A stretch of DNA of 64,000 nucleotides from Vespa crabro (lineage: Eukaryota > Arthropoda > Insecta > Hymenoptera > Vespidae). The stretch is taken from positions 2,242,999-2,306,998 of the forward strand of contig NC_060967.1 in the NCBI RefSeq assembly GCF_910589235.1, read 5' to 3'. This document shows, one piece after another, positions 52,156 to 64,000 of the stretch. The notes beneath the pieces are model-generated. The model made no database searches, had not been told where the DNA came from, and saw only the letters and a program-made list of their open reading frames with translations. Each line of letters begins with the position of its first letter. Position 1 is the first letter of the stretch. A program made the position numbers and the translations under genes.

Positions 52156-52849
52156 AAATTTAAATATTTAAATATTTAAAAACAGTTTTCAAACATATTC
52201 TTATTTGTTAAAATTTAAAAACGTTGCATTATTATGTATAGAAATTTTCTTTATCGTTATTGTTGTGTCCTACAAAAGAGTCTAACCTATTTAAAAAACA
52301 CATTTAAAAAGTGAATTTTAATTTAGTACACCCGAAGCAAAGATCGAGTACACAACTCGTAAACGATAACATGATAACCGAGTGTGATACGTCTTTACAG
52401 TATTATTATTATAATATTAACATTTATAAAATGTAGAAATATTCAAAAGTTGAGAAATAAAAATATCATAAATAAAATGTTGCTATTAATTTCAAGTTTT
52501 ATTAAAATTCATTTTTTATTGAAATTCAAATATTCATCGAAATTCGTTTCCTTTTTTTTTTTTTTTTTCATACTCGTACAAATTCATAAAAAAATATTGC
52601 ATCATGCAAGTAAATTTATACAAAGGGAACTTATAGATAAAAAAAACATCTGTGCAAAGTTTGATTAAAATTTGTACAATTAAATAAATGAAAATTATGT
52701 TTATCATAAAATGTAAATGAATAATTGTAATATGATAAATTTTTTATAAAAAAATGCTCAACATAATATCGAATTAAGACGTCGATATGATTATCTCTTT
52801 GATGATAATGGTGCAATAGCTTGTTATTACATTCCAGAGAAATTAATTA

Positions 52850-53010
52850 GAAGCACGTGAACGAATGATAACAGCGCGGGAATAAAAACGAATTCCGCGC
52901 CAATCTTCGTATCCCGGGAGACGAGATACCACGTGATCCGAAGTTAGCCGAACAGAAAGCCGACGAACCAAGGTTATAAATAGCGGGCGCCAGCATGCGG
53001 GGAGCCTCTT
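52850..53010 (+). promoter_or_regulatory. TATA-containing core promoter of SAM synthetase
   Basis: An abrupt change to GC-rich DNA begins near 52860. A TATAAATA box occupies 52975-52982. A palindromic E-box CACGTG is at 52930-52935, and GCGCGGGAATAAAA and a TCCCGGGA palindrome lie further upstream. With a TATA box at this place, transcription should start about 30 bases on, near 53005. A 5' UTR of about 520 bases would follow, containing GA-rich repeats (about 53110-53165, 53355-53380 and 53430-53475), before the ATG at 53531. CACGTG is the site for Myc/Max-type bHLH factors; actual binding is not known. Confidence 0.65.
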
Positions 53011-53530
53011 TTACTGCCTATACGTTCACTCGGTGCATTCGCCCGTCGGACCATTACGTCGTGTGCTGTGCTTCTGTCGAGTTCGTTCGCGCTTTTAAGG
53101 AAGGCATAGGAGAAACAGAGAGATAGAGAGAGAAAGAGAAAGAGAAAGAAAGAAAGATAGATAGACAGAAAAAGAGACATAGTCGGCGTGTGTTAAACGA
53201 TACCGTACGTGCACGTTACTCTATTTAATCTCATTCCACGAATATAACAAATTAAGACTGGTACAGATACGACGACTACGAAAGACGAAAGAGAATCGAG
53301 AACGGACGGCCTTAAAACGCGTGCCGAGAAACCATTAGGGCTACGAAGTAAGGAGAAAAAGAGAAAGAGAGAGAGACGAATAGATAACCACAGAAAGAGA
53401 TCGAAATATAGAAGAAATCTCTAGAGCAAACGAGAGCGAGAGAGAGAGAGAGAGAAGAAGAAGAAGAAGAAGAAGACAACGAAAAGAGACGATTAAAGTA
53501 ACGGCAAAGACGACGTCGAGAAAAAGAAAA

Positions 53531-56500
53531 ATGCCGGAAACCGCGTACCACATGAATGGATACGCGAACGGGCACACACCGCCCGAACTTCAGCAGGATA
53601 CCAGTTTCCTATTCACTTCCGAGTCTGTTGGCGAGGGACATCCAGGTAAACGTGAAACAAAATAACATTTATTAGATCTAATGTTAAGTATACGTTTATT
53701 CATTAGAGATGAAATAAAATATAAATATTCTCATGTATTATTCCCTTTTCTATGTCTCGTTACACATTCATCCCCTTGAGAGAGAGAGAGAGAGAGAGAG
53801 GTACTCAATTCTAGTCGCGTGTATGCCGCCATGAAAGTTTTTGGTAATCGAGAAGTGTACACGATATGAAAACCCGCGTGCGCACGCTTCGAACTTTTCT
53901 ACATCTTCTTCTTCTTCTTCTTCTTCTTCTTCTTTCGTTTTATATTTCTACCTCTTTCCTCATTTTCCCTTCCCCCTTTCTCCTTCTTTACTTCGATTGT
54001 TAAGTAACGATAGTCTATTACGTACTTTTTGGCTTTGCTTACAATGTCCTCGAATATGTATTAAAATGAATTTCGAGGTTAACCGAGCACGTTGTGTTCG
54101 ATATTACAATTCATAACGTGAAAATAAATAGCGGCAATATCTGTTATCATTCAAATTTTAATCAATATGTATTATTAAAATTTAATTCTATAGAAATTTC
54201 TATCGAAATTTGTAATTTTTTCATGAAGAGAAACGTATTATTTTATGATTTTTTTTGTTTTTCTATGTTGTATTCACTTTCCTATATCTCCGTTTCTCTC
54301 TTTCACTGAACAAAGGCAACGGTTACAAGTTCGATATCAAGTAACCGGTAGAAAAAAAAAAACAACGACTGGATATTGTATTCATTATTGTTTCTCGTCT
54401 TATAAACATCGTTTCTAAAATTAAATATGTTCTCTCATCATAAATGTTATATCGATAATGTTGAAAAAGTAAATAACCTTTTATACATCAATAATTATTT
54501 TTCTAGACAAAATGTGTGATCAGATAAGCGATGCCATTCTCGATGCACATTTGAAACAAGATCCCGACGCTAAAGTTGCCTGCGGTAAGAATCCTTTTAA
54601 ATTTATATTATTTTTTTTTTTTTTTTTTGTTTTAACCTCACTTGAGATATCTGCGATTAATCTCTCTTATCAATTATTATTACTTATTATTACTTTTTTT
54701 TACTTATTTATTTTTTTTTTGTTATCATCTACAGAAACAGTCACAAAAACGGGAATGATTCTTCTTTGCGGCGAAATAACATCCAAAGCTGTGGTAGATT
54801 ACCAAAAAATTGTTCGTGAGACCGTAAACCATATTGGTTATGATGACTCCTCAAAAGGTAAAAGAGTTTTTTTTATAGAAATAAATTAATAAAGCACTTC
54901 CTTTGATATTCTTATTAAATCTATTTTTATAGTTTTATAATACTTCTATTTCTGAAATATTCGCTATACCGATATATACTAGCATAAAAGAGAAATTAGC
55001 TGACATATCATATATGCATGGCCACCCATGATTAAATTTGACTTCAATTGCCCCCAATTCATTTTCTTCATAGTTAAATTTATGAATACATGATCGAATC
55101 ATGGCACGATAGCTACAAGCACCAAACATCAAAATGCAGATTACATTATTTTTAAGATTTTTAATTTATATAAATGGTATATATGCAATATTTAAGATAT
55201 GCTTTACGTCACGTATGTCATTAATAAGATGTTGGACTTGAAAGATTTCCATGACTCGATCGTTAAGGTATATAATATTGCATTCATTATCATGCGGAAG
55301 AATGTAAACGCGATTGCATAAGAATATGTAACGTAAGCGTATCATGGTCGTGGCAGGATTCGATTGGCGTACGTTGAACCTTTTGGTGGCACTAGAACAA
55401 CAATCTCCAAATATTGCTGATGGTGTTCATGTGGACAGGGAAGAGATGGACTTGGGTGCAGGTGATCAGGTATATAATCGATTCTCAGCCCGTGCCACAG
55501 AGCAGCCAAATAATTTAATATCGACGATCTTCCCTGTTCTTACTTCAAATTCTTTTTTTCCCTTATAAAAATATCTACAGGTTAATACATATATCTGCAA
55601 TATGTGTTATGCATTTCAATTAGAGTGACCTGAACTGCCTTGGGATAATATATTCATATATTTTCGTAAAATTTGTCATAATCATTGCATTGGTAATATT
55701 TTTTATCTACCAATTGTATATTCCGAATAATTAAGCTCATATCATTTCCATAATTCAAAGTATAGAAATTATCTATATAATTTATATATATGTATATATA
55801 TATATATATATAGGAGATTTTTAAGTAGATCTTAATAATTAAGATATCTATCGGTATATATCATTAACATTGAAGCTGAATTTGAAATGTTAACATTATT
55901 TAATATACATTAAATTATATACCAATTAATTTAGAAGACACATAATTAAACATAATCATTTTAATTTAGGAAACATGTGCTGTGTATTTAAATATTATGT
56001 CGGATGACAGGATCTTGAACAAAATATCAACATAAGTTGATAATGTTGTTATTATATGGAAATGGTGATCATTTTTATCTCATACTCATCATTTCTACAG
56101 GTTTTGACTACAAGCTGTGCAGTGTTCTTTTGGCTCTCGATGCTCAGTCACCAAATATAGCCGCGGGCGTTCATGAAAATCGTAGCGATGAGGAAGTAGG
56201 AGCAGGAGACCAGGTCAATTAGCGCTCTTTCGTTTATTTGAGCTATTCTGTTCTCCTCTCTGTTATATCTAATACATAAATTATTTCTTCTCTTCTTTTC
56301 TCTATATTCTCTATATTCTCTATATTCTCTTTTTTCTATTAACAATCTATGTAACTAGTATAGTAGTAAATGTAAAATAATGTGTTTAATATTTATTTCT
56401 GTGCTTTTTAAATGTGTTTGGATATCTTTTAATTTTGGAACTGTTTATTTGTTAAATTTTATGCTTGAAAGACAATGTCTTTTGTAATTTCTTTGCTATG

Positions 56501-58690
56501 CTTTTTATGCAGTGTTTAAAAAATTATAGTGTTGATTCATTTAGTCGATGTATCTTTCTGTTTTATTTATAATGCAGTAGATTTCTCAAATTATATGTTC
56601 TTCTTTAATTCTTTATTGATAAGAACATAAAATATTGCTATTAAATTTCATAATTCATTTCTTATGCCTACAATGATACACCTGTACACTTTTCAATGGC
56701 AATTGCTGATTTATAGATATTATATGCCGTACATACATATGCAAAATATCACCATACATCATTTACATATTATTCTTTACATTTTCTTTTTGTTTTTTTT
56801 TTTTTTTTTCATGGTATTATTCTACATTTTTGATACTATCATTTATAAATATTTACAAAATCCCAAATTATAATTGCTATATATTACACTGCTCTGTGTA
56901 GCACCTTTTATTTTGCATGTAAAATATAACTGCATTTTATTCTATTAATTTATAGCTATAAATATTAACATTATATGAGTTTGAAAATACTTTATCTTCT
57001 ATTTATACATACTCTTACTATCTAATTAAAAATCCATATTGTAAAGTAAAATGTATTTAACTCTTTATGTTATAAATTAGTAAAAAGAATTTGTAGCTGA
57101 ATACTGCTAAATATGTTTTACGTAATTTATTAGTTGCTTTTAAATCAATAGTTCATAAATTTAAATTGTATTAATCGAAATTTTTCTGTCAGGGCCTGAT
57201 GTTTGGTTATGCAACAGATGAAACTGATGAATGTATGCCATTAACAGTTGTATTAGCACATAAATTAAATCAAAAGATAGCAGAGTTAAGACGAAGCGGT
57301 GAATTATGGTGGGCAAGACCAGATTCAAAAACACAGGTTTGTTTTTCTTTTCCATATATATTTTATAATAATTTTAATATTAAAAAGGATTGTTCAATGA
57401 TGTTTTTTTTTGTATTTGCTACTCTTGAGTGCCATGATGTTAACACTTTACTGAGAATAATCTTATAAAATGTATTATTTAATATACCACAAATTGATGG
57501 GTGTGTCACAATATTACATAAAAATTATAAATTTATATATATGTAAATATGACTGGTTTGTTTTATTAAGGTTACATGCGAATATATCATGGATCATGGA
57601 GCTTGCGTACCTATAAGAGTTCACACAGTTGTTGTGTCTTTGCAACATAGTGAAAAAATTGGCTTGGACGAATTACGTAAAGCTGTTATGGACAAAGTTA
57701 TCAAAGAAGTAATTCCAGCGAGGTATCTTGATGATAGAACAGTTTTCCACGTTAATCCTTGTGGACTTTTTATCATTGGTGGACCACAGGTAAGATTTAT
57801 TTTTCAAAAATATAAAGAACAGAATAATTATTGTAAATTATTTTGTTACAGAGCGATGCTGGTCTTACTGGTCGTAAAATTATTGTAGACACTTATGGTG
57901 GTTGGGGGGCTCATGGTGGTGGTGCATTTTCTGGAAAAGATTTTACAAAAGTTGATAGATCAGCTGCATATGCTGCAAGATGGGTCGCTAAGTCTCTTGT
58001 AAAAGCAGGTCTTTGCAGACGCTGTCTAGTACAGGTACAATAATTATATACAATTGATTTAATAAAATATACAAATAATTTAACAAATTTCTTAAAACAA
58101 TGTATATCTTAGGTTTCCTATGCCATTGGTGTTGCCGAGCCCCTTTCTATTACAGTCTTTGATTATGGTACATCAAAGTTATCACAAAATGAATTGTTGG
58201 ATATAGTTAATAAAAATTTTGATTTACGACCAGGAAAAATTGTTAAGTAAGTACTAATATTCTTATTTCAAGATACTTGAAATAAAAATACCATGACAGA
58301 ATTTCTAATCTATTCTAATTTTATGTATATATATATATATGTATATAAAGTCTTACTGTGACGGTATCGAATAACGTATCTACCCACAATTAATATATAA
58401 TAATATGCCTATATTAATATATAATAATATACCTATATTAATATATAATAATATATTAATATTACATTGATTTCGCAATAGATACATGAAGCCGGAAAAA
58501 AAAGATATTATTCGTTAGAAAGAAAATTTCCAAAGTAGATTATCCTATATATGTAGTACATAATATAATTTACATTTTTTACAGGGAGTTGAATCTTCGT
58601 AATCCTATTTATCAACAGACCAGTACGTACGGTCATTTTGGGCGTGATGGGTTTACATGGGAACAACCAAAAACTTTAAACCTCGATTGA
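53531..58690 (+). CDS. Sam-S: S-adenosylmethionine synthetase (methionine adenosyltransferase), complete, with alternative exon 4
   Basis: Exons: 53531-53645, 54507-54584, 54735-54857, exon 4 as either 55357-55469 (4A) or 56101-56213 (4B), 57193-57336, 57571-57789, 57852-58034, 58113-58246 and 58585-58690. They total 1215 bp (404 aa; human MAT2A about 395). The enzyme makes S-adenosylmethionine, phosphate and diphosphate from methionine and ATP in the cytosol and nucleus. Visible motifs: GEGHPDK split across exons 1/2, QSPNIA and GAGDQ in exon 4, GLMFGYATDET opening exon 5, DHGACVPIRVHT, GGWGAHGGGAFSGKD and KVDRSAAYAARWVAKS. The end GHFGRDGFTWE also fits. The start is chosen because a short variable tail (MPETAYHMNGYANGHTPPEL) precedes the conserved FLFTSESVGEGHP. 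The exon 8 donor TTAA/GTAAGT gives the AAG codon. Either exon 4 gives an intact protein of the same length. Possible poly(A) signal AATAAA at 59175-59180. Confidence 0.97.
55357..55469 (+). CDS. Sam-S: SAM synthetase alternative exon 4A
   Basis: 113 bp, phase 1 in and phase 0 out, encoding residues 106-143 when used. It reads GFDWRTLNLLVALEQQSPNI, then ADGVHVDREEMDLGAGDQ. It keeps LEQQSP as in vertebrate MAT enzymes. Acceptor GTGGCAG, donor GTATAT. It shares 21 of 38 residues with exon 4B. The region includes the loop that gates the active site in MAT enzymes. Confidence 0.9.
56101..56213 (+). CDS. Sam-S: SAM synthetase alternative exon 4B
   Basis: 113 bp with the same phases as 4A, so it substitutes exactly for residues 106-143. 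It reads GFDYKLCSVLLALDAQSPNI, then AAGVHENRSDEEVGAGDQ. It changes the EQQ of exon 4A to DAQ just before SPNIA and makes the loop more acidic. The acceptor TTTCTACAG is strong; the donor GTCAAT is weak, which is common at regulated exons. Confidence 0.9.
58390..58454. repeat. 24-bp tandem repeat in SAM synthetase intron 8
   Basis: Nearly three copies of a 24-bp unit beginning TTAATATATAATAATAT, at 58390, 58414 and 58438. Intronic. Confidence 0.8.
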
Positions 58691-58775
58691 TGAGAGGATG
58701 CATGTTAAATCATTAGACGTTTCTCGTTTAGAACGTCTTATTAATTATTTGTCCTCTCTTTCCTTCTCCCCCAAC

Positions 58776-58824
<49 letters not shown>

Positions 58825-61760
58825 ACTCACTCTGTCTCTGTCTTTCTTTCTCTCTCCTATTTCCATAAGTAATCTTTTATCTCGTCAAAGTTAATTCGAG
58901 ATTTTCAGATCTCTCCGCACTACATCCGCCGCTTATCTATTGGTTCCTTTTGTTAAATTCAATAGTATAAAACGGGGAAACAGTGGTGTCTATATTAATT
59001 ATGATAAACCACGCCGTGGAATATGTTGTGTCTATATGACAGACATAGTACAAATTTTGTGCATAATTCGACACGCTGGCGTGAACAGTCCTTTCTCTTC
59101 CTTTTTATTCCTCTTGAATCTAATAGCGAACGTTAATGTCGTAAGATTTGACGGGAACTAGTTTTAGTATATATAATAAAGTAAAAGGAAATAAAAAGAA
59201 AAAAAAAAAAAAAGAAAAAGAAAGAAAATGAAAAATATGAAGAAAACTGAGAACTGAGTATTTAACAACAAAAAAGAAAAAAAAAAGAAAAAATAGGAGT
59301 TTTTATTCTCTCAATAATTAATTGGATGCAGTCATGCTTAGATTAGGTATGAGTTGTTCATATAATTTTCATATGTATTGGCTATGACATATGTATCTTA
59401 TGATTTTTATGTAGCATCATGTAGATAGAATCACATTAGCAAATAGTTTTCAAATAATCTGATTTTTATTAAAAAAGATAATGGTCTCATAATCGTTCTC
59501 TCAATCAATAATCAGAATTTAAAATATGGAGATCCAGCACAACAGAGATTGTGTGACGGAGCTCGATAGCGTGAAAAATTTTATTGAATTTTTAGTATAT
59601 GTGAGTGATATCGTGATTTTAAGCAATGACAGAAATATGTAAAAAAAAAAGAAATATAAAATGAATTGAAGAAACTTTGCTGTTTCATTGATATATTGAT
59701 CGACTATATATCGATATTGGCAATGTAAAAATGCACAAGAATGATCATAATATACATGAATTATAATAAAATAATTTTTTTAATAAACGGTCAAACTTTC
59801 CTTCCGCTTTTGTTCTTCCTTTTTTCTTCTTTTTTTTTTCTTGTTCTTTTTTTCTCTTTCTTCTTTTTTTTTTCTATCCTTTTTCTCCTAATAATTTCAT
59901 GTCATTTGATTAAATTTATCATGGTCTATTATAATGACATAGCGGCATTAGAATGAAATATATTTATCTATTCAATATATAGTGTTTTCATAGTGCAATA
60001 TATGTGAAAATACTATAAATATAGTTAGGCTACTTTGTACGATATTTTAATAGTAATGAAAATACTGAGCTCTGTCGCACTTTACGATATATGAACAATC
60101 GTAGCGAGCATTTAGAATTATATTTACCTATGTACATTGCGCAACGATTCTATATTCTTTATTAACTGCCGTGTAAAGTAATAGTGTTGCGGTGTACTTA
60201 ATAACTTTTGTATTAGGATCATTTGAAAAGTTCGCAGCTTTTTCGTTCTCTTTTCTTTCTTTTTCTTAAATGCATTAATTTAGTTGTTAAAGTGAAAAAA
60301 GAAGAAATAAGCCTTGAATTTTTCAAATTGCCCTCGTATGAACGTCTATTGTTTGCTTGTGCTAACATTTTTTTTTCTTTTTGTTAAACAAAATTTCGAA
60401 TGATTATAATAATGTATATTAAATGAATGATACTAGCAAGAAATACCGTTGTATCCCAATGATCATAACTTTATGTACTTTTATGAAAAGTTGAACACAG
60501 CATTTGAATCACAATGAAGTTTTAACATTTATAGTTCACTCATGCCTTCAAATATACCACTTTAATAGAAGGATGATGTGTTACGAATAGAAATTATAAA
60601 TATGCAATATAAAGTAGAGAAAAAAATGTTTCAGTAATGTTTCCTATGCCATCGAACTATTAATAATATTACACCATATTAAAAGGTATATATACCATAT
60701 ATCATATATATATAAAGGTATATATATATATGAAATGTTAAATTTGCAAACACAATAACTAAAAAAAGAAAATATTTCACAGGTAGATGATTATGTCATT
60801 ATAGAATGGTATATAAGTTTTACATTTTATAAAGTTAATAATGTTGCTATGAGTTTCAGTAAAAAAAAAAAAAAAAAAAAAAAAAATAAAAAAAAAAAAA
60901 AAAATGTGTCTGTCAAACTTTTAGCAAGTAAAAATAATTATGATCGTGTACATAAACTTCATTTTGTATTTAATAATAAAGTTATTAAGAATTAGTCAAT
61001 TGGGATATGTATATGTATATCGAACATCATATAATCTATAAAACTTATATGAAAGATAGTTATATTAGATGAAAAAACATTTACCATCAATATATTGTAT
61101 ATTTATAGGTATATATACATAGAATATATATTTAATCGTGTACATAGTACATAAGGTCTTTATTAATATACACTAAAAGGACCAATCTATTTTTCTTTTC
61201 AAAATGTGTCTACTTAAAAAAATATTTTAACCTGTCTTTATAATTGGAAAAAAAAGAAAACTTTTTATTTTGCTTAATTTTAAACGATAAATAATACGTT
61301 AAATGTAAATAACATTATTTGAAGTCGCTACATAATTTTGTACAAAAAATGTAGATAGTGTAGCGCAGTGGTCTTTTTTTTCTTCTTTTTTTTTTTTTTT
61401 TTTATACATTTATTTAAAGAGTCAACGAAAGAATAAACAAAAACAATTTTCAAATATGGGCTAGTTGAATAAGAATCAAAAAAAGGTAAAATACCTTTTA
61501 ACGATATCCAGTTTCTATGGGTCAGTTGTATGTTAATATATAAAAAATTACAATAATTTATAATTTAAAAATGAATAACATTCGACGTATATATTATAAT
61601 AAACGGTCATTGTCAACCATGATTTTCATTTGTAATTATAAAAGTACGAGAGTATACTCTCTTCATTTTATAAAAAATTTACAACTAGACCCAAAGAAGT
61701 AAAATTCTTATTTCTTCAGCTGGAAGTAAAACGTAATTTTATTCGTTGAATATTAATTCG
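58691..61760. other. SAM synthetase 3' UTR and convergent intergenic region
   Basis: The 3' UTR opens with a CT tract (58777-58820) and balanced sequence to about 59160. A possible poly(A) signal follows at 59175, with another AATAAA-type signal near 60970. A long A run lies at 60860-60903. The region before 61761 should hold the zinc-finger gene's 3' UTR. No further gene was recognised. Confidence 0.6.
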
Positions 61761-63203
61761 TTAAATCTTTTTAGGTGCATGAATGCGACTGTGCCTTAAA
61801 AGTGAACTTTTATCTGTAAAAGATTTGTCACATTCAACACACTTATATGTTCTACCTGTATGCGTAACTAAATGCCTGCTAAGTCCTGACGCATGACAAA
61901 ATGCTTTAGGACATAGTTGACAATGATGGAGTTGTATATCATTTGGATCTAATTTTTGATGTCGACGCATGTGTACCTTTAGTGCTTCACGTTGCGTAAA
62001 ACTTTTGTCACAATGTTGACACTGGAATGGTTTTTGTCCAGAATGAGTCATTAAATGACGTAATAATATTTCTTTCTGTGCAAATGCACGATGACATATA
62101 TTACAACCAAATGGTTTTTCACCTAGAAATAATAATAAAAAAAAGAAAAAATATATAGTTTACAATAAATTCATTAGACTTTTCTTTTTATTATTCAGAA
62201 AAACAATAGATATCTTATATTAAAACTAACCAGTGTGTGTACGTTCGTGCCTTATTAATGCTGATCTTGTAGGGAACCATTTTTCACATGCTTGGCACGT
62301 ATATCCTCTTTGAGTAGAATGAACCGATTGATGACTTTTTAACATAATTCTTCTAGTAAATGCTTTTGGACACTTATCACATTGAAATACTTTTAATTCT
62401 GTACTTGCATCAACTATATGGAAAAAAAATCATATATTAAATTTTTCTATATATATATATATATATATATAAATTATTCAATAATTTCAGTAGAGCTTTG
62501 TAATATATGTACCTATTGTGTCACCCATTGGTTGTAATTTCAATGATTCTCCTTGACCAGAACTATTACTAGTCAACTCCATCATGTAAACATTTTTATG
62601 ATCTGCATTTGCAATAGCTCTTTGTACTTCTTCAGCTTCATCTTCAGATTCTTGTTCTTGTTTAATTCTTGTTGTACGTATCGTACATCGGGCTTTTGCT
62701 GTTCTTTCTTCAGCTGGTACTAATGTAATACTTTCTGGATCTTCAGACATAGGTTCTTCCATTTCTGGATTTTCTGAATTCATACCTAAAAATTAGAAAC
62801 AAAAAAAAATCGATTATACTTGATATATTGAAATTATCTAGCTAATAATTTTCAATGTTAATTATTACACACCTAAAATATATCCACCAACTAATTCTTC
62901 TTCCGTAACTTCTATAGGATCTCCATCAGCTTGACCTCCGGTTCCTTTAGTTGACACTAAATCAGCTAATAATTGTTTAACTTGTTTAGATTTCCCACTA
63001 CCAGACGCTTCCTTCAATTCATCCGTATTATTCTCTTGATTGTCCGTTTCTTCATCTTGACCAGTTAACTGACGTATTAATTTCATGTGTTTCCTAAGCT
63101 TAACATCAGCGGCTTCGCATTTTTTTTTAAATTGGTAAGATTTTTCCAATTGGTACTTGCATGGATGACAAATTTTATTTGGTAGACCATCTTCCTCATA
63201 AAC
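61761..63203 (-). CDS. ZAD/C2H2 zinc-finger transcription factor, 5' part outside window
   Basis: Minus-strand exons: 63203-62873, 62785-62513, 62413-62231 and 62122-61761 (stop), about 383 codons here. The first visible exon starts mid-domain with VYEEDGLPNKICHPCKYQLE, the second half of a zinc-finger-associated domain (ZAD, with its CxxC pair and the helix SYQFKKKCEAADVKLRKH). Exons 1-2 then give an acidic, disordered linker with NNTDE, EEELVGGYIL and EQESEDEAEEV. Six C2H2 fingers end the protein: CDKC, CQAC, CNIC, CQHC, CQLC and CVEC. Two TGEKPF/SGQKPF-type linkers are present. ZAD proteins are an insect-expanded family that dimerise through the ZAD and bind DNA in the nucleus; targets vary and cannot be read here. 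The first ZAD half (with CRxC) was not found up to 64000. The finger array ends in IHAPKKI. Confidence 0.85.
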
Positions 63204-63862
63204 CTAAATGGCATATATCATTTTTTTAATTCTTCTATTACATACAATAATACATTATATTTACAGTAATTATATTCTTATGGTATATATAATAAATTCA
63301 AAATACATGAAAACAAAGTATAGTTCTTTTTTTGTTTTTATTTATCTAAATGTAATCAGTTTAAAATAATCTAAACTGACGTTTCAATGTATTAAGTTTA
63401 TCATTGGAAAAAAAAAATCTTAAAGGGATAAAAAAAAATATTCAAATAGATCTATTTGAATAAAAGTATTATGAAAAATTATATAACCAATAGGAATATT
63501 TTTACATCGAACACCAACGTTTCTGTTACACACTCATTGTCATGCTTTCGAACGTTATTGTCGGCTCTATATTATAATCGAATTGAATAGAGGTAAATGT
63601 TGACGATTGAACGTTACAGATTTCTATAAATCCGAAAGGTAAAACGTCTTATTACATCTCGCAGAGAAGTGCGCTCTCTCGTTCTAGATCCCTGTAAACG
63701 AAGGAACAAGATATCTCGAGTACGAAGTCGATAACTCGGTAAAGCTGGTAGTTCTTAAAGGCGTATGTACGTCGACACATACAGAGAGCTGCGACGCGCC
63801 TATGAATTACAGACGTGGATTGGAGAAGAAAAGAGAAGATATGAAATTGTAAAAGAAAGAGA

Positions 63863-63907
<45 letters not shown>

Positions 63908-64000
63908 GGAGGAGATAGATATAGAATAGAAATAATCAAGCGAAAAGATAAAATAGATTCCTATTTTTCGTAAAATAATTTCGTACGTAAAACGTTTCGT
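63204..64000. other. Upstream intron or promoter region of the zinc-finger gene
   Basis: 63204-63480 is A/T-rich intron-like DNA. 63480-63840 is non-repetitive and GC-richer (CGACGCGCC, TATCTCGAGTACG), and a (GA)n run at 63860-63903 follows. No first ZAD exon (CRxC pattern) was seen on the minus strand, so either this is a large first intron or the ZAD start lies further right. An open minus-strand frame at 63652-63939 is mostly the GA tract and is not called. Confidence 0.45.

Noticed and set aside
54935..55132. Minus-strand ORF in SAM synthetase intron 3
   Set aside because: Reads fairly mixed residues (FGACSYRAMIRSC) but has no similarity I recognise and lies inside an intron; a non-coding splicing element is at least as likely.

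Overview
This window is AT-rich, intron-containing insect nuclear DNA crowded with microsatellites: (AT)n, (CT/GA)n, (GT/CA)n, (GAA/CTT)n, (AAT/TTA)n and long A or T runs. Recognisable genes have small introns and insect-type protein sequences. A hymenopteran such as a wasp, bee or ant fits best. That is an inference from composition and protein similarity, and the species cannot be named from the sequence. A 500-base assembly gap lies at 27005-27504, inside a GAA tract. Exon boundaries below were read by eye from splice signals, reading frame and remembered homologues. In all six complete models the exon lengths sum to whole codons.

Left part (1-9 kb). The window opens on the last exon of an unidentified + strand gene (stop at 120). 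Microsatellite-rich DNA follows. It holds one candidate orphan exon (4678-4760, -), an NRF-1-like promoter signature at 7042 and a hAT-type transposon end at 8144. From 9.3 to 16.6 kb is a compact cluster. BTBD9 (+) converges on PDE12 (-), the mitochondrial 2',5'-phosphodiesterase/deadenylase. Head-to-tail upstream of PDE12 lies a short gene that I read as the telomere CST-complex subunit STN1, consisting of an OB-fold only.

Middle (16.6-43 kb). A long stretch dominated by simple repeats contains one possible two-exon gene of unknown function (25849-26535). Two tandem minus-strand genes follow (32918-37769 and 39266-42444), both secreted phospholipase B1-like SGNH lipases. They share intron phases and are an old duplication.

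Right part (43-64 kb). Repeat-rich DNA contains a small mariner-type MITE built of four tandem 63-bp hairpins (46202-46453) and an adjacent palindromic repeat. S-adenosylmethionine synthetase (+, 53531-58690) has a TATA promoter and two alternative copies of exon 4. Both copies are 113 bp and have the same phases, so any transcript with both or neither is frameshifted; this is a mutually exclusive exon pair that swaps the active-site loop region. Convergent with it is a ZAD/C2H2 zinc-finger transcription factor gene (-, 61761-63203) whose first exon(s) lie beyond the window.

The strongest items for follow-up are the SAM synthetase exon pair, the minimal STN1-like protein and the tandem-hairpin mariner MITE. 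No CRISPR array, rRNA or tRNA gene, viral gene or bacterial-type system was seen.
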